NCBI GenBank assembly: GCA_003220985.1
Contig: QHTY01000079.1
Location: 1,835-14,488, forward strand
Reading direction: 5' to 3'
DNA from: Gemmatimonadota bacterium
GTDB taxonomy: Bacteria > Gemmatimonadota > Gemmatimonadetes > Gemmatimonadales > GWC2-71-9
DNA: 12,654 nucleotides
A model generated the notes under the pieces. It did not search any database. It was not told the DNA's origin and worked only from the letters and a program-made list of their open reading frames with translations. Made by a program: the position numbers and the translations under genes. Shown here one piece after another: positions 1 through 6,451 of this stretch (position 1 is its first letter; every line of letters starts with the position of its first letter).

Positions 1-1
1 C

Positions 2-226
2 CGTCTGGCGTTACTGTTCCGGCATATCGGCAGCGGCCGCATCAAGGTCTCGTTCCGCTCGATGGGCGAGGTCGACGTGGCGGCACTGGCGCACCAGTTC
101 GGCGGCGGTGGTCACCACCGCGCGGCGGGTGCGTCGCTGCCCGGCACGATGGCGGATGTCGAAGCAAAGGTCCTGAACGCGGCGCGCCGCTTTCTGACCA
201 ACGGGGGCGGGGGCCAATCCACGTGA
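2..226 (+). CDS. DHH/DHHA1 family phosphoesterase, C-terminal end (NrnA-like), partial
   Basis: The last 74 codons of a gene that begins before the window. The visible part is the end of a DHHA1 domain: a strand like KVSFRSMGEVDVAALA, then the glycine/histidine motif GGGGHHRAAGA, which in this superfamily contacts the nucleotide or phosphate end of the substrate. Family knowledge: bacterial proteins ending this way are mostly NrnA-type enzymes that degrade nanoRNAs and dephosphorylate 3'-phosphoadenosine phosphate, with catalytic DHH residues in the N-terminal half, which is not visible. A RecJ-like or other DHH protein cannot be excluded, but the motif close to the C-terminus fits NrnA better. 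The stop overlaps the GTG start of mrp by 4 bp (GTGA), so the two are probably translationally coupled. Confidence 0.85.
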   Translation, partial: RLALLFRHIGSGRIKVSFRSMGEVDVAALAHQFGGGGHHRAAGASLPGTMADVEAKVLNAARRFLTNGGGGQST

Positions 227-1350
227 GCACGACCGGTCTCAAGGCCCAGGTCGAGCAGGCGCTGGCCGCAGTCATCAACCCGCGCCACGGCCGTGACATT
301 ATGTCGGCGGGAATGGTGCGCGAGGTCACTGTGGATCCCAGCGGGGCCGTTACGTTCACGTTCGTGCTCACCAGAGAGGACCCCGGCTCGTTAGCGCGGC
401 AGGCGCGGAAAGCCGCCGCGGCCGTCCCGGGTGTGAGCGGCGTACAGATGAAGGTCGTCGATTCTGCCGGCGCTGGGGAACGCCAGGCGTCCGGACCATC
501 CGGCCGCCCCGCCGCTCCGACGCCCCCCCCGCCGCCCCCGCCGCCCACGCCCGACGAGATGCCGTCGCTCGGCAAAGTGCTGGCGATCTCGAGCGGCAAG
601 GGCGGTGTCGGCAAGTCTACCGTGTCGGCAAACCTCGCCGCCGCGCTGGCTCGCGATGGGCATCGCGTGGCACTCATGGACGCCGACATCTACGGGCCCA
701 ACATCCCGCGCATGTTCGGCGCAAACGCCAAGCCCGAAGTCCAAGGCGGCAAGATCCAGCCGCTCGAGGCGCACGGCGTGAAGCTCATGTCACTCGGGTT
801 CATCGTGGAGCGGGATGCGCCCGCGATCTGGCGCGGGCCCATCATCATGAAGATCATCACGCAATTCCTGAAAGATGTGGCGTGGGGGGAGCTGGACTAT
901 TTTCTGGTCGATTTGCCGCCCGGCACCGGTGACGCGCAGCTCTCGCTCACGCAGATCGTGCGCCTGCACGGCGCGATCATCGTGACGACGCCGCAGGAGA
1001 TGGCGGTCGGCGATTCGCTCCGGGGGGCGAAGATGTTCGAGCGCGTCGGTGTCGGCGTGGTCGGGATCGTGGAGAACATGAGCTACTTCGTCTGCCCCGA
1101 TTGCCACGCGCGGTCCGACATCTTCCTCGCCGGTGGCGGCAGCCGCCTGGCCGCCGAGCTCGGCGTGCCGCTGCTGGGGCAGATTCCGCTGCAGGCGGGC
1201 ATGGCGGAGTTGGCGGATCGCGGTGAGCCGATCGTCGTCAGCCAGCCCGAGTCGCCGGCGGGCATGGCGTTGCGCGAGCTGGCCCGGACCGTCGCCGCCC
1301 GTACGGCGGGTTTGGCGCCGGCGCTTCCGATTACTGCCGCGCCCCGCTGA
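223..1350 (+). CDS. mrp: Mrp/ApbC/NBP35-family iron-sulfur cluster carrier ATPase with N-terminal MIP18 (DUF59) domain
   Basis: A cytosolic P-loop ATPase of 375 residues thought to carry or transfer [4Fe-4S] clusters to apo-proteins. Residues about 5-78 form a MIP18/DUF59 domain. Residues about 85-112 are a linker rich in Ala, Gly and Pro with an eight-proline run. The ATPase domain follows: deviant Walker A SGKGGVGKST (124-133), the Mrp signature DADIYGPNIPRMFG (153-166), Walker B-like FLVDLPPGTGD (227-237), and CPDC (291-294), the CxxC that binds the bridging cluster at the dimer interface. Length and domain order match full-length bacterial Mrp. The GTG start overlaps the previous stop by 4 bp and gives a complete MIP18 domain. 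The proline run contains a C8 tract (523-530), a possible slippage site. The assignment is firm; client proteins cannot be told from sequence. Confidence 0.95.
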   Translation: MSTTGLKAQVEQALAAVINPRHGRDIMSAGMVREVTVDPSGAVTFTFVLTREDPGSLARQARKAAAAVPGVSGVQMKVVDSAGAGERQASGPSGRPAAPTPPPPPPPPTPDEMPSLGKVLAISSGKGGVGKSTVSANLAAALARDGHRVALMDADIYGPNIPRMFGANAKPEVQGGKIQPLEAHGVKLMSLGFIVERDAPAIWRGPIIMKIITQFLKDVAWGELDYFLVDLPPGTGDAQLSLTQIVRLHGAIIVTTPQEMAVGDSLRGAKMFERVGVGVVGIVENMSYFVCPDCHARSDIFLAGGGSRLAAELGVPLLGQIPLQAGMAELADRGEPIVVSQPESPAGMALRELARTVAARTAGLAPALPITAAPR

Positions 1351-1351
1351 C

Positions 1352-2620
1352 GTGCAGGCCCTCGTCGCGGTTGTGCTGGTGCTGCAGAGCGCGCTCGCGC
1401 TTCCCGGTTCTTCCAACTCGCGGGCTCCACACCCCGAGGCCCTCCGAGCGTTGCGCGCGGGCTTGGACACGCTCTACGGCGGGGATTTTGCCGGCGCCGC
1501 GAGATATTTCGCCGAGCTGGCGGCGCGCGATACCAGCGATCCCGCGCCCCTCGTGTTCCAGGCCGGCGCGTACATCTGGTGGGCGTCCGCCAAGGACTCC
1601 GCCGACTTCGAGCTCCAACGCATCGACTCGCTCCTGGGCGTCGCGCTCGCGCGCGCGGGGGCGGCCGGCAAGCCGGGAGAGCTCTGGCTCGCGACCGCGC
1701 TCGGTTATCGCGCGCGCCAGCGCGAGGAGCATGGCCACGGCTATAGTGCGGCCAAAGACGCGAAGGCGATGCGCGACATCTATCGGCGAGTGCTGGCGGT
1801 GGATTCGACCTGCGCGGACTGTTACCTGGGCCTGGGCGTGTACGATTACGGCCTGGCGCGCGCCGGCGCCGTTGCGAGAATTTTCGCGCGCCTCATCGGC
1901 CTGGGCGGCGGCAACGCCGAGCGGGGAATCCGGTACATGCGTCGCGCCGCGCACGATGGCGACCTGGCACGCGTCGAGGGCACGTGGGTGCTTGCCGCGG
2001 CCTTGATACGCGAAGCGGCGCGCGATCCGGCGGGTCGGGCCGTGCTGGAGCGTGAGGCGCGCGGATACGTCGAGGGACTGGCCGCGCGCTATCCCCGCAA
2101 TCCCGTGTTTCAGCGATTCTTGCTCGAGGTGCCCGCGCGGACGTCAGCTGAAGCGGGAGGATCGCCGCCCGCGATTGCCCGACCGCCGATCGGGGGGCAC
2201 GAGCGCGGCGAGCTTGCCGAGCATGTTGTGGACGTGACTCTTCACGGTGTTGGTGGCGATGTTGAGCCGCTGTGCGATCTCTTTGTTGCCCAGTCCCGCC
2301 TCGATCAACTCTTTGATCTCTCGTTCCCGCTTCGTGAGCCGAACCGTACCCGCGGAGCGAATCGCCTTCATGATGAGGGAGCTTTCGCCGTTCGCGAGAC
2401 CGGCGTCGAGCAACACGTCGCGGATCACGCGGTCGTCTTCGACAACCAGCACGCGAATGGGCGTGGCTGGCGCGGCCATCACGCCGTCGCGCTCGTCGGG
2501 GCCAATGGTCCAGGGCACGGTCCACCTCCCTCCTCCGACATAACGTATTTGGCGCCACGGATCGGGCCAGCGATCGTAGGAGTGAAGTTTGAACTGTTGC
2601 GAATCCCTCTTTTAGGTTAG
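1352..2620 (+). CDS. Secreted TPR-like protein of unknown function; the open frame overruns the opposite-strand luxR gene
   Basis: GTG start 1 bp after the mrp stop, chosen because it gives a short hydrophobic leader (residues 2-17, LVAVVLVLQSALALPG) that looks like a signal peptide, although it lacks a basic residue. Residues about 30-265 are Ala-rich paired helices with TPR spacing: an N-terminal DFAGAARYFAELAARD unit, the middle VDSTCADCYLGLGVYDYGLARAG, and a last unit GLAARYPRNPVFQRFLLEV. I recognise no specific family beyond TPR-like; a periplasmic or extracytoplasmic scaffold is plausible. The frame does not close after the last repeat. It continues to 2620, and everything after about 2145 is the antisense of luxR and looks like a shadow (HVVDVTLHGVGGDVEPL). 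A TGA at 2149-2151 lies in another frame, so the real gene probably ended near 2150 and has a frameshift, or it truly overlaps luxR. The coordinates give the open frame; only about 1352-2150 is credible protein. Confidence 0.6.
   Translation: MQALVAVVLVLQSALALPGSSNSRAPHPEALRALRAGLDTLYGGDFAGAARYFAELAARDTSDPAPLVFQAGAYIWWASAKDSADFELQRIDSLLGVALARAGAAGKPGELWLATALGYRARQREEHGHGYSAAKDAKAMRDIYRRVLAVDSTCADCYLGLGVYDYGLARAGAVARIFARLIGLGGGNAERGIRYMRRAAHDGDLARVEGTWVLAAALIREAARDPAGRAVLEREARGYVEGLAARYPRNPVFQRFLLEVPARTSAEAGGSPPAIARPPIGGHERGELAEHVVDVTLHGVGGDVEPLCDLFVAQSRLDQLFDLSFPLREPNRTRGANRLHDEGAFAVRETGVEQHVADHAVVFDNQHANGRGWRGHHAVALVGANGPGHGPPPSSDITYLAPRIGPAIVGVKFELLRIPLLG
2144..2518 (-). CDS. LuxR/NarL-type DNA-binding regulator with a remnant receiver domain
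   Basis: A 124-residue protein. Residues about 58-103 are a typical LuxR/GerE helix-turn-helix: LTKREREIKELIEAGLGNKE, then IAQRLNIATNTVKSHVHNML. Residues 21-40 (IRVLVVEDDRVIRDVLLDAG) match only the first strand and helix of a response-regulator receiver, including the acidic pair D28/D29. The rest of the receiver, with the phosphoacceptor aspartate, is absent, and the sequence passes straight into the usual linker (SSLIMKAIRSAG). Control by phosphorylation is therefore unlikely. The basic tail (RRSGNRGRRSSRF) may add DNA contacts. The GTG start is fixed by a strong purine-rich ribosome-binding site just upstream. The gene is divergent from the MASE1-GGDEF gene and could regulate it; that is inference. 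Confidence 0.85.
   Translation of the reverse strand: MPWTIGPDERDGVMAAPATPIRVLVVEDDRVIRDVLLDAGLANGESSLIMKAIRSAGTVRLTKREREIKELIEAGLGNKEIAQRLNIATNTVKSHVHNMLGKLAALVPPDRRSGNRGRRSSRFS
2521..2536 (-). promoter_or_regulatory. Strong ribosome-binding site of the luxR-type gene
   Basis: Read on the minus strand, this is GGAGGAGGGAGGTGGA ending 2 nt before the GTG at 2518. The GGAGGT core lies 5 nt from the start codon. It decides the start and supports luxR rather than the opposite open frame as the real gene here. Confidence 0.75.
2589..2618 (+). promoter_or_regulatory. Candidate promoter in the 107-bp divergent region before the GGDEF gene
   Basis: The 2519-2625 gap separates divergent luxR and the cyclase gene and must hold both promoters. 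A sigma-70-like -35 (TTGAAC, 2589-2594) is followed 18 bp later by a weak TAGGTT (2613-2618). If used, transcription would start at about 2625, making the ATG at 2626 essentially leaderless, which fits the lack of any Shine-Dalgarno before that ATG. The -10 match is poor, so this is a suggestion only. I see no convincing operator repeat in the gap. Confidence 0.25.
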
Positions 2621-2625
2621 GCCGG

Positions 2626-4002
2626 ATGAGCCAATCCGTACGCCGTCTGCTCCTGCTCTTCGGCCTGGCCGCGGTCTATTTCTTCGCCGCGAAGCTCGGG
2701 TTGCGATTCGCCTACATCAACAGCAGCGTCACCACGGTCTGGCCCCCGGCCGGCATCGCCCTGGCGGCCTTCGTCCTGCTCGGGTACCGCGTGTGGCCCG
2801 CAATTCTCGGCGCCGCGTTCCTCGCGAACGTCACGACTACCGGCGGCGCGCTGCCGTCCATCGGGATCGCGATCGGCAATACCGCTGAGGGACTGCTCGG
2901 CTCCTACCTCGTCAACCGGTTCGCGCGGGGCGGGCGCGTCTTCGATCGCGTCGGCGACATCCTCCGGTTCACGGCGCTGGCGGCACTCGTCAGTACCATC
3001 GTCTCCGCATCGATCGGAGTGAGCTCGCTGGCGCTCGGCGGCCTGATGTCGTGGGCCGATGCGCCGCGCGTTTGGCTCACATGGTGGCTGGGCGATGCCG
3101 TGGGCGACATCGTCATCGCTCCCGCGCTGATTCTGTGGATCGGCGTCAAGCCGGCCCCCCGCTGGAATCGCGCGCAGTTCTTGGAAGCACTCGCGCTCGC
3201 CGCCGTCACCGCCCTGGTGACGTTCGCGATGTTCGGCGGGCTCTTTCCCTCACGCCATTATCCCCTCACGGTGTTGCTCTGGCCGGTGCTGATTTGGGTC
3301 GCCTTCCGCTTTAACCCGCGCGAGGCGACGGCCGCGATAGTGATTGTTTCCGCGATCGCCATCGGGCGCACGCTGCAGGGTGTGGGTCCGTTCTCCATCT
3401 ACACCGCGAATGAACGGCTGGTGCTGCTGCAGGTCTGGACGGGCATCACTGCCGTGACGAGTCTCGTGCTGGCCGCGGTCGTCGCCGTGCAGCGCGAGCT
3501 GCAAGGCACGTGGAAAGAGCTTGCCGTCACCGATCCGTTGACCGGACTCGCCAATCACCGCCACCTGGTGCAGTCGCTCGAGGGCGAGATCAAACGCTCG
3601 CGGCGGACCGGGCAGCCGTTCGCCGTCGTGCTGCTCGACCTCGACGGCCTGAAACAAATCAACGACCGCCACGGCCACCTCGCGGGGAGCCTGGCGATCC
3701 GCCGCGTGGCCGAGGCGCTGCTCGGCTCCTGCCGGGGGACGGACACCGCGGCGCGCTACGGCGGGGATGAATTCGCGCTCGTCCTGCCGGAGACCGGCGA
3801 GGCGGCCGCCTGGCACGTGGCCCGGGGCGTGGCGGACCGGCTGGCCACGGATGCCGAAAAGCCGAACTTGTCGATCAGTGTCGGGGTAGCAGTGTACCCC
3901 GGTCACGGCGAAACCGTCGAAGCACTACTCAACGCGGCCGATATCGCCCTGTACGAGACCAAGGAACGTCGCAAAACCAGGGCCGTAGGGCTTGCTCCCT
4001 AA
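2626..4002 (+). CDS. Membrane MASE1-GGDEF nucleotide cyclase with a Hypr-type Ser in the guanine-recognition position
   Basis: An inner-membrane cyclic dinucleotide synthase of 458 residues. Residues about 8-287 are a MASE1 sensor of roughly eight membrane segments, with signatures NSSVTTVWPPAGIALAA and WLTWWLGDAVGDIVIAPAL. A short helix (QRELQGTWKELA) leads to the GGDEF domain from DPLTGLAN (303-310) to about 452. Visible catalytic features are metal-binding D338 in LLDLDGLKQIND, guanine-contacting N346, the intact GGDEF motif at 379-383, and an RxxD inhibitory site (RGTD, 370-373) five residues before it. The odd residue is Ser355 in GHLAGSLAI. The family normally has Asp there (PleD D344), and Asp-to-Ser is the hallmark of Hypr enzymes such as Geobacter GacA that make 3',3'-cGAMP. 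The product may therefore be c-di-GMP, cGAMP or a mixture. The gene lies 24 bp before rsbR in the same direction, so co-transcription is likely. The MASE1 ligand is unknown. Confidence 0.93.
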   Translation: MSQSVRRLLLLFGLAAVYFFAAKLGLRFAYINSSVTTVWPPAGIALAAFVLLGYRVWPAILGAAFLANVTTTGGALPSIGIAIGNTAEGLLGSYLVNRFARGGRVFDRVGDILRFTALAALVSTIVSASIGVSSLALGGLMSWADAPRVWLTWWLGDAVGDIVIAPALILWIGVKPAPRWNRAQFLEALALAAVTALVTFAMFGGLFPSRHYPLTVLLWPVLIWVAFRFNPREATAAIVIVSAIAIGRTLQGVGPFSIYTANERLVLLQVWTGITAVTSLVLAAVVAVQRELQGTWKELAVTDPLTGLANHRHLVQSLEGEIKRSRRTGQPFAVVLLDLDGLKQINDRHGHLAGSLAIRRVAEALLGSCRGTDTAARYGGDEFALVLPETGEAAAWHVARGVADRLATDAEKPNLSISVGVAVYPGHGETVEALLNAADIALYETKERRKTRAVGLAP

Positions 4003-4026
4003 CCGGCCACCCATAGTTTTCGAGCT

Positions 4027-4962
4027 ATGGACACCAAGAAAAGCATGAGCGTATCGACGCGCGCGTCGGATCCCCAGGGAGCGCTGACCGAGTCGTCGGC
4101 CGGGCTGCTGCGGGAGCTGGTCGCGCACCTGCGGCAAAACCGCACGCAGTTGCGCGAGGAATGGGCCCGCCGCATCACGCGCGCCGAGCTGCTGACGGCC
4201 ATGACGGAAGAGGAAATCTTCGCCGAAGCGACCGCGGTCTACGACAATTACGTGGAAGCGCTCGAGACCGGCACCTTCGAAGCCCTGCAAGCGTACTCCC
4301 GGCGACTGTCCGAGCGCATCATCCCGCGAGGGGTCGAAACGGATGAAGTCGTCGGAATCGTGCTCCTGCTGCGTGACGTGCTCGCCCGCTCGCTGTTCAA
4401 TAAATACCAGGACAATGTCGAAAAGCTGAACCGGATTCTCGACTCCTACGAACCCGCGGCGAACCGCATCGCGAACACGGTGGCCGTCGGATTCGTGGAA
4501 GAGCGTGAGCGCATCATCCGCCAGCAACAGGAAGCGATCCGGGAGCTGTCCACGCCGGTGCTACAGGTGCGTGAGCGGCTCCTCATTCTGCCCATCATCG
4601 GCGTCATCGATCCGCAGCGCGCCAGGCAGTTGACCGAACAGCTATTGCGTGCGATTCGGGCCAATCGCGCCAAGGTCGTCGTGATCGACGTGACCGGTGT
4701 GGCGGCGATGGACTCCGGTGTCGCGAACCACTTGGTGCAAACGGTTGAGGCGTCGCGCCTGCTCGGTGCCACCGTCATCGTGACGGGGCTGTCGCCCGAA
4801 ATTGCGCAGACGCTCGTGACCATCGGCGTCGACCTGAGCGAAATGGCCACGGTCGGCGACCTGCAGGGAGGTATCGAAGAGGCGGAGCGGTTGCTCGCCG
4901 ACCGTGCCGCGATGCCCGGGCCCCAAGCCGGTCGCGAACCTGGCATGGAACTCACCCGCTAG
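4027..4962 (+). CDS. rsbR: RsbR-type stressosome scaffold/sensor (RsbRD-type N-terminal domain plus STAS)
   Basis: A cytoplasmic sensor of 311 residues expected to build the stressosome shell with RsbS. Residues about 24-155 are a helical RsbRD-type N-terminal domain (LREEWARRITRAELLTAM, then VYDNYVEALETG), the variable input part. Residues about 155-176 form a charged linker helix (EERERIIRQQQEAIREL). The STAS domain spans about 176-291 (STPVLQVRERLLILPIIGVI, then VVVIDVTGVAAMDSGVANHL). By analogy with Bacillus RsbRA, whose STAS domain is phosphorylated by RsbT on two threonines, candidate sites here are S230 in AMDSGV and T262 in SPEIAQTLV. No clear Shine-Dalgarno precedes the ATG, and M7 is an alternative start. 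The gene is first of four rsb genes and lies 24 bp after the GGDEF gene. The N-domain lacks an obvious haem or flavin motif, so its signal is unknown. Confidence 0.93.
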   Translation: MDTKKSMSVSTRASDPQGALTESSAGLLRELVAHLRQNRTQLREEWARRITRAELLTAMTEEEIFAEATAVYDNYVEALETGTFEALQAYSRRLSERIIPRGVETDEVVGIVLLLRDVLARSLFNKYQDNVEKLNRILDSYEPAANRIANTVAVGFVEERERIIRQQQEAIRELSTPVLQVRERLLILPIIGVIDPQRARQLTEQLLRAIRANRAKVVVIDVTGVAAMDSGVANHLVQTVEASRLLGATVIVTGLSPEIAQTLVTIGVDLSEMATVGDLQGGIEEAERLLADRAAMPGPQAGREPGMELTR

Positions 4963-4992
4963 CCCCCCCCACCCGCGCCCGCGGAGGACGCT

Positions 4993-5391
4993 GTGGAAGT
5001 ACCAATACTGCGGCAGGGGCAGTATCTCATCGCTTCCATTCAGTCTGCCCTCACTGACGCCGATCTCTCCCATCTTCGCGAGGCGCTGATCGCCCAGGTC
5101 GGGCGCTCGCGCTGCCGCGGCGTGATCGTCGATGTCACGGCGCTCGACGTCATGGACTCGTTCGCGGTACGCACGCTGCGTGACATCACGCATATGGCAC
5201 GCCTGCGCGGCGCCGAGACGGTCATCGTCGGCATCCAGCCCGACGTCGCGTTCGCGATGGTCCAGCTCGGGTGGACGCTGAAGGGCGTGGCCACCGTGCT
5301 GGACCTCGAAGAAGGTCTCGCCTTCCTCGACGGCCGCACCAAAGAGCGCGTCGTGGAATCGAAGCCCAAGAAGCCGAGCAGCCGTGGGTGA
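4993..5391 (+). CDS. rsbS: RsbS-type single-domain STAS protein, stressosome core and RsbT antagonist
   Basis: A 132-residue STAS protein that, by family knowledge, holds RsbT in the stressosome until RsbT phosphorylates it. It begins VPILRQGQYLIASIQSALTD, typical of RsbS, and carries the phosphorylatable serine S56 in LDVMDSFAVRTL, equivalent to Bacillus RsbS S59. The IQPDVAFAMVQLG segment is the second conserved STAS stretch. It is slightly longer than Bacillus RsbS because of a basic C-terminal tail (ESKPKKPSSRG). The GTG start is supported by GGAGG at 4983-4987, 5 nt upstream. A C8 run lies at 4963-4970 in the 30-bp gap after rsbR. The end overlaps rsbT by 8 bp, which suggests coupled translation and matched amounts of RsbS and RsbT. 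Confidence 0.94.
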   Translation: MEVPILRQGQYLIASIQSALTDADLSHLREALIAQVGRSRCRGVIVDVTALDVMDSFAVRTLRDITHMARLRGAETVIVGIQPDVAFAMVQLGWTLKGVATVLDLEEGLAFLDGRTKERVVESKPKKPSSRG

Positions 5392-5791
5392 AGAGCTACG
5401 ACTGCCAATCGCCGCGGACGTCGATGTCGTTGAGGCCCGACAACAGGGCCGAGCGCTAGCCGCCGTCGCGGGATTCTCGAGCGGCGAACAGACCGTCATT
5501 GCCGCCGCCATCTCCGAAATCGCCCGCAACATCCTGATGTACGCCAAGAAGGGCGAGATCATCCTGAGTCTCGTCCAGAACGGGGATCGCCAGGGCGTGT
5601 CCGTCGTCGCGATCGATCAGGGCCCGGGGATTCCCGACATCGAGCGCGCGATGCAGTACGGCTACTCGACGTCCCACGGGGTCGGCGCCGGGCTGCCCGG
5701 CGCCAAGCGACTCATGGACGAGTTCGAGGTCGATTCGGTGGTGGGGCGTGGTACGACGATCACCATGGCCAAGTGGCGGCGGGCCATTTGA
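5384..5791 (+). CDS. rsbT: RsbT-type serine/threonine switch kinase (GHKL ATPase fold)
   Basis: The 135-residue kinase of the stressosome. It phosphorylates RsbR and RsbS on stress and is then released to activate an output protein. All ATP-site boxes are present: N box EIARN (45-49), G1 box DQGPGI (78-83), and G2 box GVGAGLPGAKRL (99-110) with GRGTTI near the end. Length matches Bacillus RsbT (133 residues). The GTG start lies inside the last codons of rsbS. In Bacillus the released kinase activates RsbU. No RsbU is present here, so the partner is either elsewhere in the genome or a non-standard output. An RsbW-like anti-sigma role is less likely given the RsbR-RsbS-RsbT order. Confidence 0.94.
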   Translation: MGEELRLPIAADVDVVEARQQGRALAAVAGFSSGEQTVIAAAISEIARNILMYAKKGEIILSLVQNGDRQGVSVVAIDQGPGIPDIERAMQYGYSTSHGVGAGLPGAKRLMDEFEVDSVVGRGTTITMAKWRRAI

Positions 5792-6378
5792 AAATCGACA
5801 CGGCGTTCGCCACGCTGCCGCTGCCGGGGCAGACGGAATCGGGCGACCTGTGTCTCATCAAACGTGTGGGGAACGGAACGCTCGTCGCGGTCGTCGACGG
5901 GCTGGGTCATGGCCAGGAAGCCGCGTCGGCCGCGCACGCCGCCGTCGGCGCGCTCGACCGCTATTCCCGCGAGCCGCTCAGCGACCTGGTCCGCCGCTGT
6001 CATGAAGCGCTGGTCGGACTGCGCGGTGTCGTCCTCGGGCTCGCGTACCTCGATCCGCAGGGAGCGACGATGGCGTGGCTGGGTGTCGGCAATGTCGGCG
6101 GTGTCCTGTTGCGCGCCGATCTCGGTAATCGTCCCTCGCGCATCTCCCTCGTGCCGAACGCGGGATTCATCGGCGCTGAGCCGGCGCATCCCACGACGCG
6201 CTCGGTATCGCTCGCCCTGGGCGACACCGTGATTCTCTTCTCCGACGGCATCAAGGATGGATTCGCCGAGACGCTGGTGCTCTCCAATAGCCCGCAGGAG
6301 ATCGCCGACTCCGTCATCACCCGCCACGTGAAGGGCAACGATGACGCGCTCGTGCTGGTAGCACGCTACGGCCGCTAA
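5773..6378 (+). CDS. rsbX: RsbX-type PP2C phosphatase, stressosome reset
   Basis: A 201-residue PP2C/SpoIIE-family phosphatase, expected to dephosphorylate RsbS-P and RsbR-P so that RsbT is recaptured and the signal ends. Metal-binding acidic residues are visible: D25 in SGDLC, D42 in VVDGLGHG (42-47), D158 in LFSDGIKDGF, and D190/D191 in GNDDALVLV. It has no extra sensor domain, which separates it from RsbU or RsbP. Length matches Bacillus RsbX (199). Two starts are possible: GTG 5773, overlapping rsbT by 19 bp, or TTG 5788, overlapping by 4 bp (TTGA) and giving LKIDTAFATLPLPG. Homologues begin close to the latter, and neither start has a good ribosome-binding site. It closes the rsb operon; a GC-rich hairpin follows about 45 bp later. 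Confidence 0.92.
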   Translation: MAAGHLKIDTAFATLPLPGQTESGDLCLIKRVGNGTLVAVVDGLGHGQEAASAAHAAVGALDRYSREPLSDLVRRCHEALVGLRGVVLGLAYLDPQGATMAWLGVGNVGGVLLRADLGNRPSRISLVPNAGFIGAEPAHPTTRSVSLALGDTVILFSDGIKDGFAETLVLSNSPQEIADSVITRHVKGNDDALVLVARYGR

Positions 6379-6423
6379 TCCACCGGACATAGCCTCAGCC
6401 CCTCCCCCGTCGGGCGGGTCCCT

Positions 6424-6451
6424 CACGACCGGCCCGCTGCGGCCGGTCGTG
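6424..6451 (+). repeat. Perfect 11-bp inverted repeat (hairpin) covering the MATE gene start
   Basis: The left arm CACGACCGGCC (6424-6434) and right arm GGCCGGTCGTG (6441-6451) pair perfectly around the 6-nt loop CGCTGC. No T-run follows, so it is not a standard intrinsic terminator. The right arm contains the only canonical start codon (GTG 6449) available to the MATE gene. It could weaken transcription leaving the rsb operon, control MATE translation, or simply be coding DNA. Confidence 0.6.

Noticed and set aside
1893..2558. Minus-strand open frame of 221 codons overlapping luxR in another frame
   Set aside because: Arg-rich low-information sequence; the luxR frame has the HTH and the ribosome-binding site.
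2151..2620. C-terminal extension of the TPR protein as a real domain
   Set aside because: It is the exact antisense of the LuxR gene and has the usual appearance of LuxR shadow translations.
3760..3774. Degenerate, inactive GGDEF domain
   Set aside because: The signature is intact GGDEF with the metal Asp and I-site present; only the guanine-specificity position differs, which suggests altered substrate rather than inactivity.
4642..5562. Minus-strand open frame (306 codons) opposite rsbR, rsbS and rsbT
   Set aside because: No domain is visible and the plus-strand rsb genes are unambiguous.
6424..6451. Standard rho-independent terminator after rsbX
   Set aside because: The stem is strong but no T-run follows and the right arm contains the next gene's start codon, so it is listed as a hairpin only.
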